Positions 1 through 7,204 of a DNA stretch of 9,722 bases are shown here, in pieces. Numbering within the stretch: position 1 is the first letter of the stretch; each line of letters opens with the position of its first letter. This DNA is from an uncultured Selenomonadales bacterium (lineage in GTDB: Bacteria > Bacillota > Negativicutes > Selenomonadales > Selenomonadaceae), in contig CAMZDU010000019.1 in the NCBI GenBank assembly GCA_947305445.1, positions 1-9,722 of the forward strand. Reading direction: 5' to 3'. The translations under genes and the position numbers were made by a program. The notes beneath the pieces are model-generated. The model saw nothing but the letters and a program-made list of their open reading frames with translations. It ran no database searches and was not told where the DNA came from.

Positions 1-43
1 AATTTTTTGAATAGTTTTAGAAGATTTTATAACTTTTCTTTAA

Positions 44-228
44 CTGTTGGAAGCCCCGCTGTTGTATTATACGGGCATGCGACGTGGCGAAGTTTTAGGG
101 CTGTCGTAGCAGGATATTGACTTTACGGCGAAGAAAATAAATCTGCGTCGGCAAATAGTTTATTTGAGAAAACGCGGTTATTTTTTTCGACATTGAAATT
201 ACAGAAGGAAACAGCCGCTATTTTTGAT
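44..228 (+). pseudogene. Remnant of a tyrosine recombinase (phage/ICE-type integrase)
   Basis: Reading from position 44 gives LLEAPLLYYTGMRRGEVLGLS, then a TAG stop at 107-109, then QDIDFTAKKINLRRQIVYL and RKRGYFF. The TGMRRGE..GL.W.DIDF pattern is the start of the catalytic domain of Tn916/phage-type integrases, and the first Arg after TGM would be the first catalytic residue. The stop stands where the family has Trp (TGG to TAG). After a run of seven T at 181-187 the frame must change to keep the match (STLKLQKETAAIFD, 187-228), which points to an indel. A TAA at 41-43 blocks the frame upstream. The first two thirds of the domain's upstream part and the later His/Arg/Tyr motifs are absent, so this is a dead fragment. 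Assignment rests on motif recognition; the part after 187 is less certain. Confidence 0.62.
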
Positions 229-304
229 AAAAGTCTGCAAACAGCTTTCAGACAAATACTTAGCAACATATTGATTTTACAAAATATTTACAGGAGAAAT
301 TTTT

Positions 305-694
305 ATGTTCGGAATAGGTGCGGGTGAATTCGTCGTAATTTTAATCGTCGGGCTGATTGTTTTCGGGCCGGGCAAGTTACCGGAAGTCGGTCGGGCACTG
401 GGCAAAGCACTGCGTGAATTTCGCAAGGCACAGGCCGCACTGTCTGCCACGCTCAACGAACCCGAAGAGCTTGTCAAAAAATCTCCGCCCGCACAAAAAA
501 CTGCGACAAACCCTCCGTCGCCGGCCGAAACCACAACCGCCGACGATGTAATAAACTTGGCTAAAGAACGACCAATTGTCAAGGAGAGTAGCGATGAAAA
601 AATTTTTAACGGTAATCCTAACGACGCTCCTGTTGACGACGCCGGCGCACGCCCTGCCGGTGCAGGACGCGGTTCAGACGGCACTGACAAATAA
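305..694 (+). CDS. tatA: Twin-arginine translocase subunit, TatA/TatB family
   Basis: This 129-residue protein is a small inner-membrane subunit of the Tat system, which moves folded proteins with twin-arginine signals across the membrane. It has the family layout: a short N-terminal transmembrane helix (about residues 4-20), the FGPGKLPE hinge (20-27), an amphipathic helix (27-48, VGRALGKALREFRKA) and a polar, Pro/Ala/Thr-rich tail. Glu8 in the membrane helix resembles TatB, while the hinge and helix look like TatA, so it may serve both roles as in minimal TatAC systems. The start is supported by AGGAG at 292-296, 8 bases ahead. No tatC is in the window. The last 34 codons overlap the downstream TolC gene in another frame; the tail there (from about residue 97) is probably not conserved, and a shifted stop is possible. 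Confidence 0.9.
   Translation: MFGIGAGEFVVILIVGLIVFGPGKLPEVGRALGKALREFRKAQAALSATLNEPEELVKKSPPAQKTATNPPSPAETTTADDVINLAKERPIVKESSDEKIFNGNPNDAPVDDAGARPAGAGRGSDGTDK
581..586 (+). promoter_or_regulatory. Ribosome binding site that fixes the TolC-like start
   Basis: AAGGAG lies 7 bases before ATG 594, an ideal distance. The open frame can be extended back to a TTG at 576, but that codon precedes the AAGGAG, so it cannot be served by it. The site lies inside the tatA reading frame. Confidence 0.85.
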
Positions 695-1850
695 TCCGAG
701 CCTGCAACGAACTGAACAATCAATCCGCGTCGCCGAGGAGTCACTAAAATCCGCACGCGGGCAAAAAGGCATCTCAATCGGCTTGTCCGGCTCCGTGAAC
801 GCGACCAAGACGGAAGGCAGTCTCGAATCGGAACGGGCGTCGGCGGGCTTGAGTGCGTCGCTCCCGCTATATTCGGGCAAGCGGCTTGAATCGGCGATAA
901 AATCTGCAGAATTGGAGCTAGAAGTCGCCAAGTTCAACTTTTCGCAGGCGCAGGACGATTTGATTTATCAAGTGGTCACCGCTTACGTCAACGCGCTTGA
1001 AAATTTGGCAACGTCACGCGTCGACTACGAGACCGAAAAAAATTTGGCCGAACACGAAAAAATGATTGCCGCGCAATTCGACGCCGGTGCCAAAGCAAAA
1101 ATTGATCTCCTTCGTGCGCAGGTCGAGACGAGCAACGCGCTCCAGACTGCTGCCCGTTCACACGCCGCCTACGAAGTCGCGCTGACAAATCTGGCTACGC
1201 TCATGTCGACGAATTCAATCGCGGGGCTTACCGTCGAAGAATTCAGTACGCAACTTGAATTAGGCGACGTGGAAGATTATTTGACCGAAGCCGACGAAAA
1301 TCGCAAAGATTTAAAATCCGACGCGCTGAAAATCGAACAAGGCGAACTGCGTGTCACGAGCGCAAAATCCGGTTGGTTGCCCAGCGTCGACGCGAATATC
1401 GGCACTGACTTTAACGCGTCGTCGCGTCGTTGGCACGTCACGCCCGATGCCTCTGCAAGAGTTTCCGCCTCGTGGAATATTTTTGACAGCGGCGTCACCC
1501 GTGCGGAAGTTGAAGCTGCCAAAGTCGAAGTCGAGCGACTCAAGCTTGCCATGGATGCCGACTTAGACAGCGTGCACGAAAGCGTTGTCACCGCGCATAA
1601 AAATTTAAAAATCGCGCTCCTGCGACTGACGACCACCGAACGCGCCGTCGAGCTTGCCGAAGAAGAACGCTACATTGCCACGGAACGCTATAACGCCGGC
1701 GAAGGCATTCTGCTTGACATTCTCGACGCGGAGCTTGCGCTCTCGACCGCAAAAAAAAATAACGTCAGTGCTCGTTACGACGTTATTCGCTACAGTTTCG
1801 ACTTAGCTCACGCTACTGGAAATACGTTGCGAGCCTTGGGCGCGGCTTAA
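594..1850 (+). CDS. TolC-family outer-membrane efflux/secretion protein
   Basis: This 418-residue protein should form a trimeric outer-membrane channel with a long periplasmic helical barrel that joins inner-membrane efflux pumps or type I secretion machines. Residues 1-20 are a clear Sec signal peptide (MKK, a hydrophobic core, then PAHA before the likely cut). Two OEP-type repeats follow, about 22-205 and 230-415. Each has the family landmarks: SLPLYSGKRLESAI near 89-102 and SWNIFDSG near 293-300 for the beta hairpins, and FDAGAKAKIDLLRAQ near 162-176 and YNAGEGILLDILDAE near 366-380 for the helical part. ATG 594 is chosen because of AAGGAG at 581-586 and because it starts the signal peptide exactly. 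It overlaps tatA by 101 bases. No pump partner genes are visible, so the substrate is unknown. It implies an outer membrane. Confidence 0.93.
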   Translation: MKKFLTVILTTLLLTTPAHALPVQDAVQTALTNNPSLQRTEQSIRVAEESLKSARGQKGISIGLSGSVNATKTEGSLESERASAGLSASLPLYSGKRLESAIKSAELELEVAKFNFSQAQDDLIYQVVTAYVNALENLATSRVDYETEKNLAEHEKMIAAQFDAGAKAKIDLLRAQVETSNALQTAARSHAAYEVALTNLATLMSTNSIAGLTVEEFSTQLELGDVEDYLTEADENRKDLKSDALKIEQGELRVTSAKSGWLPSVDANIGTDFNASSRRWHVTPDASARVSASWNIFDSGVTRAEVEAAKVEVERLKLAMDADLDSVHESVVTAHKNLKIALLRLTTTERAVELAEEERYIATERYNAGEGILLDILDAELALSTAKKNNVSARYDVIRYSFDLAHATGNTLRALGAA

Positions 1851-1870
1851 GAAAATTTTTTGATGATAAA

Positions 1871-2269
1871 CTACTTCCTGTGCAAAAATCTGCGAACGAG
1901 AATTTCCGCGACAATGGCGTCAACGGGTTCGGGCGGCACCTGCATTGACGTGGGCAACAACCTCCGCCAACCGTGCGGCGGATTTTTCAGCCAATACTCG
2001 CGGCGAGCTTCTTCGGTCGTGTGCTTTTCGTCGACAAGTTGAAACGTTAGACCTGCCGACGAAATTTTTTTTGCCGCAGATTTATGAGTGGTGCCGTCGC
2101 CCAGAATCACGGTTTGTATGTCAAATTCGGACGCCAACGATTTTATGACAACGTCGAGTTCGTCGGTGAGCACGACGCGCTGAAATTTTATGTCGCCCGC
2201 CGCGTTCAAGACGGCCACGCCGCACTTGTCGCGCCCAGGGTCAATGCCCATGAAATTCATCGTGCTCAC
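1871..2269 (-). CDS. YqgF/RuvC-like RNase H-fold protein
   Basis: This protein of 132 residues has the RNase H fold of the YqgF and RuvC resolvase group. Three likely metal-binding acids are visible: Asp10 in GIDPGRDKCGVAV, Glu81 in VDEKHTTEEAR, and Asp117 in PVDAIVAEIL. The DEKHTT.EAR and VDAIVAEIL blocks match the YqgF pattern DERxTT and the C-terminal D..A helix. YqgF relatives process the pre-16S rRNA end, but whether this paralogue does so is not known. The GTG start at 2269 overlaps the stop of the DUF3084 gene (GTGA), so the two are translationally coupled. An ATG at 2260 gives MNFMGIDPG and has a weak GGAAAG 10 bases ahead, so it is an equally good start. Its end faces the end of the TolC-like gene with only 20 bases between. 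Confidence 0.82.
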   Translation of the reverse strand: MSTMNFMGIDPGRDKCGVAVLNAAGDIKFQRVVLTDELDVVIKSLASEFDIQTVILGDGTTHKSAAKKISSAGLTFQLVDEKHTTEEARREYWLKNPPHGWRRLLPTSMQVPPEPVDAIVAEILVRRFLHRK

Positions 2270-3486
2270 GCTTTCCGATTAACTTTAATGATTAAGCGCA
2301 AAGGTCCGAGCGAGTCAGTTTCGTCGAGTGCGGCGGCCGTCAATTCGACGGAGCCTTTGGCTGAATCCAACGCGCCGAAAATTTCGTAGAGTTGTGCGGC
2401 GTCCATGCGACCGACACTGCCGGTGAGCGGGTCAGTCAAAATTCCGCGCTCGACGGCAATACGATTAATTTCCGACAGAAAATCCTGCAAAATCATTTCC
2501 GCTGAAGTAGCGTCGGTAAATTCGTAAGTCTTGGCAAGAATCGGTTCGTCCTTTTTGAAAATTAAATTGTTCGGATAAACTTCCAGGCGCGTGCGAACCG
2601 GCTCGCCGCGGACGAGATTGCCCGCCGCCGAAATGCGCAAGACCATGTCGCGCCCGCTCGATTCAATCTCTTCAATGACGCGTTGCAATTCCGGCTGATA
2701 AATCCAAACGGAAGCATTGTCGTCGCCGCCGAAACGTTCGCCCAAACTTTGTGTCGCACGTTCGGCCAAAGCGTTAATGTCGTTGGAAATCTCTTCGCCG
2801 GTGCGCCCGCCGCGAATGATTCCGCTTGCCAAAACCTCACCGGCACGCAACGTGATGTCGCCTTCGCGTATGGCGATGATTCCTTCACGCAAGCGGCGGT
2901 TGCGCTCCTCAAGCTCGGTGTTGTCGGAAGATAATTTTTCGTTGTCGGCGGTCAACGTCACGTTGAATTCGCCGAGTTTTTTATTGTCGGCTTCGAGCGT
3001 GGAGTTTGTGCTCGAAAGATTTTCGTTTTGCGCGGACAGTTCGGCGTTTGCAGATTCGAGCCGCTCGTTGCCTTCTTTGAGGCGATCAGATTCGGTGCGG
3101 AGTTCTTCCTGCTCGTTTTTGAGTGCGGCAATCTCCAGCTTGGAGTCACGCAAATTTGTGTTAGCCTGCTCGAATTCGGTCTGCGCCTTGAGAAGATTGT
3201 CCGTAACGTTGTCGAGTTCAACAAGCGTAGAATCCATTGTCCGGCGCAATTCGTCCATGCCGAAAAGCGCGGTGCGGACGTTTTGCGATATGAGTGCCAT
3301 AAATCCGATTGACAGCGCGGTAATCAGTCCGCCCGTCACAACCGTCACAATCATTGACGTGTGACGCGGGCGCAGGCCGAAAATTGACAGACGCTTCTTG
3401 CCGACTTTCGTGCCGAGTTTGTCGCCGATGAAAGCTATCGCGCCGCCCGTCATAATCATAACGATAATCAGGTATATCCCTTCCAA
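2266..3486 (-). CDS. DUF3084 membrane-anchored coiled-coil protein
   Basis: This 406-residue protein is recognised as DUF3084, a family of unknown function known to me from Negativicutes and cyanobacteria. Two transmembrane helices are seen at about 4-22 and 44-66, with a basic loop between them (KLGTKVGKKRL..GLRPRH). A long coiled coil covers about 76-206. A soluble C-terminal domain covers about 207-405 (IREGDITLRAGEVLASGIIRG at its start, LGPLRLIIKVNR at its end). The start is TTG at 3486, supported by AAGGAG at 3495-3500; the ATG overlapping that site is in another frame. It is the first gene of a two-gene unit with the YqgF-like protein. Role inferred only broadly: an envelope scaffold or tether. 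Residues 137-199 form an unusually exact Asn/Leu zipper. Confidence 0.85.
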   Translation of the reverse strand: MEGIYLIIVMIMTGGAIAFIGDKLGTKVGKKRLSIFGLRPRHTSMIVTVVTGGLITALSIGFMALISQNVRTALFGMDELRRTMDSTLVELDNVTDNLLKAQTEFEQANTNLRDSKLEIAALKNEQEELRTESDRLKEGNERLESANAELSAQNENLSSTNSTLEADNKKLGEFNVTLTADNEKLSSDNTELEERNRRLREGIIAIREGDITLRAGEVLASGIIRGGRTGEEISNDINALAERATQSLGERFGGDDNASVWIYQPELQRVIEEIESSGRDMVLRISAAGNLVRGEPVRTRLEVYPNNLIFKKDEPILAKTYEFTDATSAEMILQDFLSEINRIAVERGILTDPLTGSVGRMDAAQLYEIFGALDSAKGSVELTAAALDETDSLGPLRLIIKVNRKA

Positions 3487-3494
3487 TAAATCAT

Positions 3495-3500
3495 CTCCTT
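3495..3500 (-). promoter_or_regulatory. Ribosome binding site that selects a TTG start
   Basis: On the minus strand AAGGAG stands 8 bases before TTG 3486. No in-frame ATG or GTG is placed as well, so this site decides the rare start codon of the DUF3084 gene. Confidence 0.75.
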
Positions 3501-3502
3501 AA

Positions 3503-3523
3503 GGAATAGGGAATATTGAATAG
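3503..3523. repeat. Short GGAATNN heptamer repeat, 3 units
   Basis: GGAATAG, GGAATAT and TGAATAG follow one another with an exact 7-base period. The same unit and period occur in the elements at 4329-4386 and 7834-7904, so this is probably a small or decayed copy of the same dispersed family. It lies in the leader just ahead of the DUF3084 ribosome site. Confidence 0.45.
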
Positions 3524-3563
3524 TTTCTTCTAAATTCAAAAATGAGTTTGTCAGTTCGTGTCC

Positions 3564-3591
3564 ATTGTCGATGTAAAGCGCACCTAATCAA
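3564..3591 (-). promoter_or_regulatory. Weak promoter candidate for the DUF3084 unit
   Basis: On the minus strand, TTGATT (3591-3586) and GACAAT (3569-3564) are 16 bases apart. Each matches four of six bases of the vegetative consensus. The position fits transcription of the DUF3084 and YqgF-like genes, but the match is modest and others of similar strength exist in this AT-rich stretch. Confidence 0.25.
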
Positions 3592-3756
3592 CACAAAACG
3601 TGTCGAATGCTTAAGAGGCTACGTAAACCAGCCACGACAATTCAATTAGAATTTCGTGTAAAAAGTCTTGTAAGAATTGGCTTTTGACTTACCTCGTTAA
3701 TTTTCTTCGACTCACTGAAATATTTTCCTGCATTGATTTTTAATCGTTAAGTGAAC

Positions 3757-3783
3757 AACTCCCGCCCAATTAGGCGGGGAGTT
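3757..3783 (-). terminator. Rho-independent terminator candidate after addA
   Basis: AACTCCCGCC (3757-3766) pairs with GGCGGGGAGTT (3773-3783) around a 6-base loop, with one bulged base. On the minus strand the hairpin begins 14 bases after the addA stop codon and is followed by the moderately T-rich GTTCACTTAACG. The stem is strong and GC-rich, but the T tract is poor. It would end the rfbC-addA transcript. Confidence 0.6.
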
Positions 3784-3797
3784 CTCGTGCCGTCAGG

Positions 3798-6700
3798 TCA
3801 AATTTTGACGAGCCGTCCGCCGTTCAACAGGTATAAATATTTTTCGGCGACGGTAATTTTCAACAGAGACTCGACCGCCTGCGTGTAAAGCTCAATCTGC
3901 ACGCGATAACGTTCGGCAATGTCGGCCGCGTCGCGGTCAGTTTTGTAGTCGAGCAAAATCCAACGACCGGCCGCGTCCTTGAACAGCAAATCTATTATGC
4001 CTTGAATAAAAATTTTTTCGTCGACGCGGAAAAATTTCTGCGCGTCGATAAAACGACTGAACGGCAACTCGCGATAATATTCTTGCGCGGCGACGAGGCG
4101 TTGACCGAGTTCGCTCGTGAAAAATTTTGCAATCTTATCCGCACGCACAAGTTTGACATGTTCCTTCGGAATGAGTTCGCGGCGAGCAAGTTCCTCAACT
4201 TGCGCAACAATTCCGTCCGCCGACAAGTCGCCGCTCAAATTTACACTTTGCATGACGCGGTGCATGAGCGAGCCGAATTCCGCGCCAGAAATTTTTTTCG
4301 TCTGCAAAAAATTAGGACGACGACTAATATAATTAGGAATTTGGAATGTGGAATTAGGAATTGTTTGAGATTCCTCATTCCACATTGACGCAGCCGCAGT
4401 TCGTTGTTTAAGTTCGGTGACGGAAAGTTTAGCGGGAATTTTTGCCGAAGGCGACGGAGAAAGTTTTTCTGGTGGACGAGAAATTTTTTCCTGCGCGGCG
4501 GCAAGCGGTCGTTCCACAATCTCCAAAACCCGCGACTGTTCGACAAGCTCCGAGTCCACGACAGAAGTCAGCGCGTCTTTTATCGGCAACAGCCAGTCCA
4601 TGAACTTGCCAGCCGATAAAATTTCGTAGTCAGTCGACTTATTGACCGGCCGCAGATTTTTGAGCGCGGTTTTCGATGTCACGCCGACCAAAAATAATTT
4701 CTCTTGCGCACGTGTCAAGGCCACGTACAAAATCCGCAACTCCTCGGCAAGCGACTCGTGACGAATTTTTTCCGACACGGCGGCCGTTGCCAACGTCTTT
4801 ATCCTGAGATGAGTGTCGCGGAGCGTGCGGAACGCGCCTATGCCGAATTCGCGGTGCATGAAAAGTTTTGCCCGCGTGTAGTTTTCGTTGTTGAACTGTT
4901 TGCCGACGCCGGCGACGAACACGACGGGATATTCTAAGCCCTTGCTCTTGTGAATGGTGGCAACGCGCACGACGTTTTCGTTTTCGCCGAGTGTGGCGGC
5001 GGTCGTAAGGTCGTTGCCGAATTGTTTAAGCTTGCCGATGAATTCGACAAACCTGGACAGCCCGCGAACGTTGGTCGCCTCGAAATCGGCGGCACGGTCA
5101 ATCAGAATCCGCAAATTCGCTTGCCGAGCGTCGCCGCGCTCTTCACGACCGACAGAATCGTAATAGCCCGTTTCGCGATAGAGACTGCTCAAAAGTTCGG
5201 GCACGCTCAGTTGACGAGCCGCCTTGCGCCAGAGACTCAGCCGCGCCAAAAAATTTTTGCACTTGTCGGAGCCGCGACTGACAGCCGTGTAAAAATCTTC
5301 GCCAGGCGTAGCGATTCGGATTGCGGCAAGTTCTTCCGCGCTGAAGCCGCCAATCGAACTCATCATCACCGCGGCCAACGGAATATCTTGCCGGGCGTTG
5401 TCAAGCAAAGTCAGCAGGTCGACAATGATTTTAACTTCGGCCGCCTGAAAATATTTCTCCTCGTCGGGCACGTAAGCCGGCACGCCAAATTTTTTCAGCG
5501 TGTCGAGAATTTCAAAAGCGGCAATCTTTGGCGAACGGTGCAAAATAACAATGTCCCTGAACTGCACGGGACGATAGCTTTCGCCGTCGCGGACGAGTTT
5601 GCCCGAATCAATCAGCTCGTGAATTTTTCCGGCAATGAAACGCATCTCCAGCTCAATATTTTTGCTGTCGTCGTCAAGGTCGTGCTCCGGCTTGATGAAA
5701 TAAAATTCCGGCCGCTCGTCAAAATAATTTTGTCCGTTCTCGTAACTTGCGCCGAATTGCAGACGAGCCGCCGCGTCGTAGTCAATCTCGGTCGCATGAC
5801 GATTCATCAGCCGCGAAAAAATTTCGTTGACCGCCGAAATAATTTTCTCGCGACTGCGGAAATTTTGCGACAGGTTAATACAACGGTAATCGTCACTCGT
5901 CATTTTGTCTTTGAAGTTGGCCGAGTCGACCAGGCGGAAACGATAAATCGACTGCTTCATGTCGCCGACGAAAAAAAGATTGTCGCCGCGGGAAATTTTT
6001 TGGACGATTGCTTCTTGCACGCCGTTTGTATCCTGATACTCGTCAACCATGATGAATTTAAATTTATTGCGGTAAGCGGCGGCGACTTCGGGCGCGGTGT
6101 CGAAAATTTTCAGCGCAAGATGCTCCATGTCGGAAAAGTCGATTATCCCGCGCTCACGTTTGGCGGCGGAAAATTTTTCGGCAAAAGCTTTCGTCACGCG
6201 CACAAGTTCACGAATCGGCGCGGCAAGTTCGCGCACGTCGGAGAGCATTTTATTTTCGTCGGCAAGAAAAAATTTGTCGCGTAAATTGTAAAGTCTTTCC
6301 TTGCAACCGTTGCGCAAAGCTTTAATCGTCGCTTTGATGTCGGAGTCTCCCTTGCCCGCACGATAAGTGCCGAACTTAATCGCCCAAATTTTTTCGTAAA
6401 GCGCGTTCCAATCGTCTAAAGAATTTTTCAGCGTGTCGAGTTGTCGGCGGTCGTCGTCGAGAATTTTTACGTCAACTTTGTGCGCATCGGCCAGACGGAT
6501 TGCCTCGTTGCAGTCGTCGAAAATTTTTTCCAACGTCGCGAAAATTTGCGATTTGACAAATTTAAACCAGCGCGTGTCATCAAGTCGCGCCTCTTCGGAC
6601 AAATCGTAAGGTTCGGCAAGCGAATCAAGCCACGCGTCGGGATAAGGCATGCTCAGCGCGAATTCGTGGAGCTGCATAATCATCTCGTGAATGTCGTCAT

Positions 6701-7202
6701 CGCCGCGCACCGTGCCGCCGAAAGTGTCCGTAAAATTTTTAAACGCCTCGTCGCCGCGCAAATAATTTTCCTCGAAAAGTTCTTCTATAACGTCGTGTTT
6801 GAGTATGGCCAGCTCGTTTTGATCGGCTTTACGAAATTTCGGGTCGAGATCTATGCGTGAAAAATTTCTGTGCAAAATCGATTGGCAGAAAGAATGTATC
6901 GTCGAAATTTGTGCGCCGCTCAACAAAATTATATGCCGCTCCAAATCTGCTTGCTTGCCCGTGTCGAGTTCGGTTTCAAGTCGTTTCATCAGCGCGTTTT
7001 GAATTCGCGAGCGCATCTCTTGCGCGGCGGCGTTGGTGAATGTCATAATCAACAGCTCGTCGACTTGGCAGGAGCCTTCCTCCAGCAATTTGATGACACG
7101 TTCGACGAGTGTGCGAGTTTTGCCCGCGCCGGCCGCCGCCGCCAGCAAAAGATTTTCGTCGCGGCTGTCGACCGCCTCTTGTTGTTCGCGTGTCAGTTTC
7201 AT
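3798..7202 (-). CDS. addA: ATP-dependent helicase/nuclease subunit A (AddA)
   Basis: This 1134-residue protein is the helicase and nuclease subunit of AddAB, which resects double-strand breaks for RecA. The UvrD-type motifs are all present: Walker A AAAGAGKT (22-29), TFTNAAAQEMR (54-64), ISTIHSFCQSIL (99-110), Walker B VDEYQDTN (386-393), GDMKQSIYRFR (413-423), LSQNFRSRE (444-452), ATIHKSKGLEYP (748-759) and YVALTRAQ (826-833). The C-terminal RecB-type nuclease shows His981 in LMHRVMQ, Asp1071 in GIIDLL, Asp1085 and Lys1087 in LLDYKTD, and Gln1102, so it should be active. ATG 7202 is chosen because it starts MKLTREQQEAV directly; the frame stays open to 7295, but that extension lies inside rfbC and has no family match. 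It follows the rfbC stop by 2 bases with little ribosome site of its own. Residues about 940-958 are encoded by an inserted repeat. addB is not in the window. Confidence 0.96.
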   Translation of the reverse strand: MKLTREQQEAVDSRDENLLLAAAAGAGKTRTLVERVIKLLEEGSCQVDELLIMTFTNAAAQEMRSRIQNALMKRLETELDTGKQADLERHIILLSGAQISTIHSFCQSILHRNFSRIDLDPKFRKADQNELAILKHDVIEELFEENYLRGDEAFKNFTDTFGGTVRGDDDIHEMIMQLHEFALSMPYPDAWLDSLAEPYDLSEEARLDDTRWFKFVKSQIFATLEKIFDDCNEAIRLADAHKVDVKILDDDRRQLDTLKNSLDDWNALYEKIWAIKFGTYRAGKGDSDIKATIKALRNGCKERLYNLRDKFFLADENKMLSDVRELAAPIRELVRVTKAFAEKFSAAKRERGIIDFSDMEHLALKIFDTAPEVAAAYRNKFKFIMVDEYQDTNGVQEAIVQKISRGDNLFFVGDMKQSIYRFRLVDSANFKDKMTSDDYRCINLSQNFRSREKIISAVNEIFSRLMNRHATEIDYDAAARLQFGASYENGQNYFDERPEFYFIKPEHDLDDDSKNIELEMRFIAGKIHELIDSGKLVRDGESYRPVQFRDIVILHRSPKIAAFEILDTLKKFGVPAYVPDEEKYFQAAEVKIIVDLLTLLDNARQDIPLAAVMMSSIGGFSAEELAAIRIATPGEDFYTAVSRGSDKCKNFLARLSLWRKAARQLSVPELLSSLYRETGYYDSVGREERGDARQANLRILIDRAADFEATNVRGLSRFVEFIGKLKQFGNDLTTAATLGENENVVRVATIHKSKGLEYPVVFVAGVGKQFNNENYTRAKLFMHREFGIGAFRTLRDTHLRIKTLATAAVSEKIRHESLAEELRILYVALTRAQEKLFLVGVTSKTALKNLRPVNKSTDYEILSAGKFMDWLLPIKDALTSVVDSELVEQSRVLEIVERPLAAAQEKISRPPEKLSPSPSAKIPAKLSVTELKQRTAAASMWNEESQTIPNSTFQIPNYISRRPNFLQTKKISGAEFGSLMHRVMQSVNLSGDLSADGIVAQVEELARRELIPKEHVKLVRADKIAKFFTSELGQRLVAAQEYYRELPFSRFIDAQKFFRVDEKIFIQGIIDLLFKDAAGRWILLDYKTDRDAADIAERYRVQIELYTQAVESLLKITVAEKYLYLLNGGRLVKI
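4329..4386. repeat. Palindromic GGAATNN repeat inside addA
   Basis: GGAAT occurs at 4336, 4343, 4350 and 4357, an exact 7-base period, with a degenerate unit at 4329. The left arm 4345-4361 (aatgtggaattaggaat) and the right arm 4370-4386 (attcctcattccacatt) are inverted copies with one mismatch in 17 and an 8-base loop. The first 20 bases from 4345 recur exactly at 7834-7853. On the addA strand the element is read in frame as MWNEESQTIPNSTFQIPNY, in the variable linker between the helicase part and the nuclease domain. Confidence 0.8.
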
Positions 7203-7204
7203 GA

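Larger units (their letters stand above)
3487..3797. other. Noncoding stretch between addA and the DUF3084 gene
   Basis: These 311 bases lie after the addA stop and before the DUF3084 start, both on the minus strand. They hold a terminator-like hairpin (3757-3783), a weak promoter candidate (3564-3591), a short GGAATNN-type repeat (3503-3523) and the ribosome site of the DUF3084 gene. I find no convincing small gene, tRNA or riboswitch in the remainder. Confidence 0.7.

Noticed and set aside
7..17. The 11-base match ttgaatagttt shared with 3516-3526
   Set aside because: Such short AT-rich matches are expected by chance in a window of this size, and only one GAATAG unit is present near position 8.
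117..142. TTGACT followed by an AT-rich stretch as a promoter for tatA
   Set aside because: The only near -10 match (ATAAAT) is 14 bases away, and the bases belong to the integrase relic, so support is too thin.
576..593. TTG 576 as the start of the TolC-like protein
   Set aside because: It lies before the AAGGAG that serves ATG 594, and it would put MSRRVA before a complete signal peptide.
277..777. A 166-codon minus-strand frame over tatA and the TolC start
   Set aside because: It is antisense to two recognisable genes and has a composition typical of a shadow frame, rich in Ser, Pro and Ala with no domain.
3617..3633. GGCT/AGCC hairpin in the 3487-3797 gap
   Set aside because: A four-base stem with a nine-base loop is too weak to call a terminator or structured RNA.
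4950..6284. A 444-codon plus-strand open frame opposite addA
   Set aside because: It lies wholly antisense to a gene with every expected AddA motif, has no ribosome site and no recognisable domain. GC-rich codon ends in addA keep stops rare on the other strand.
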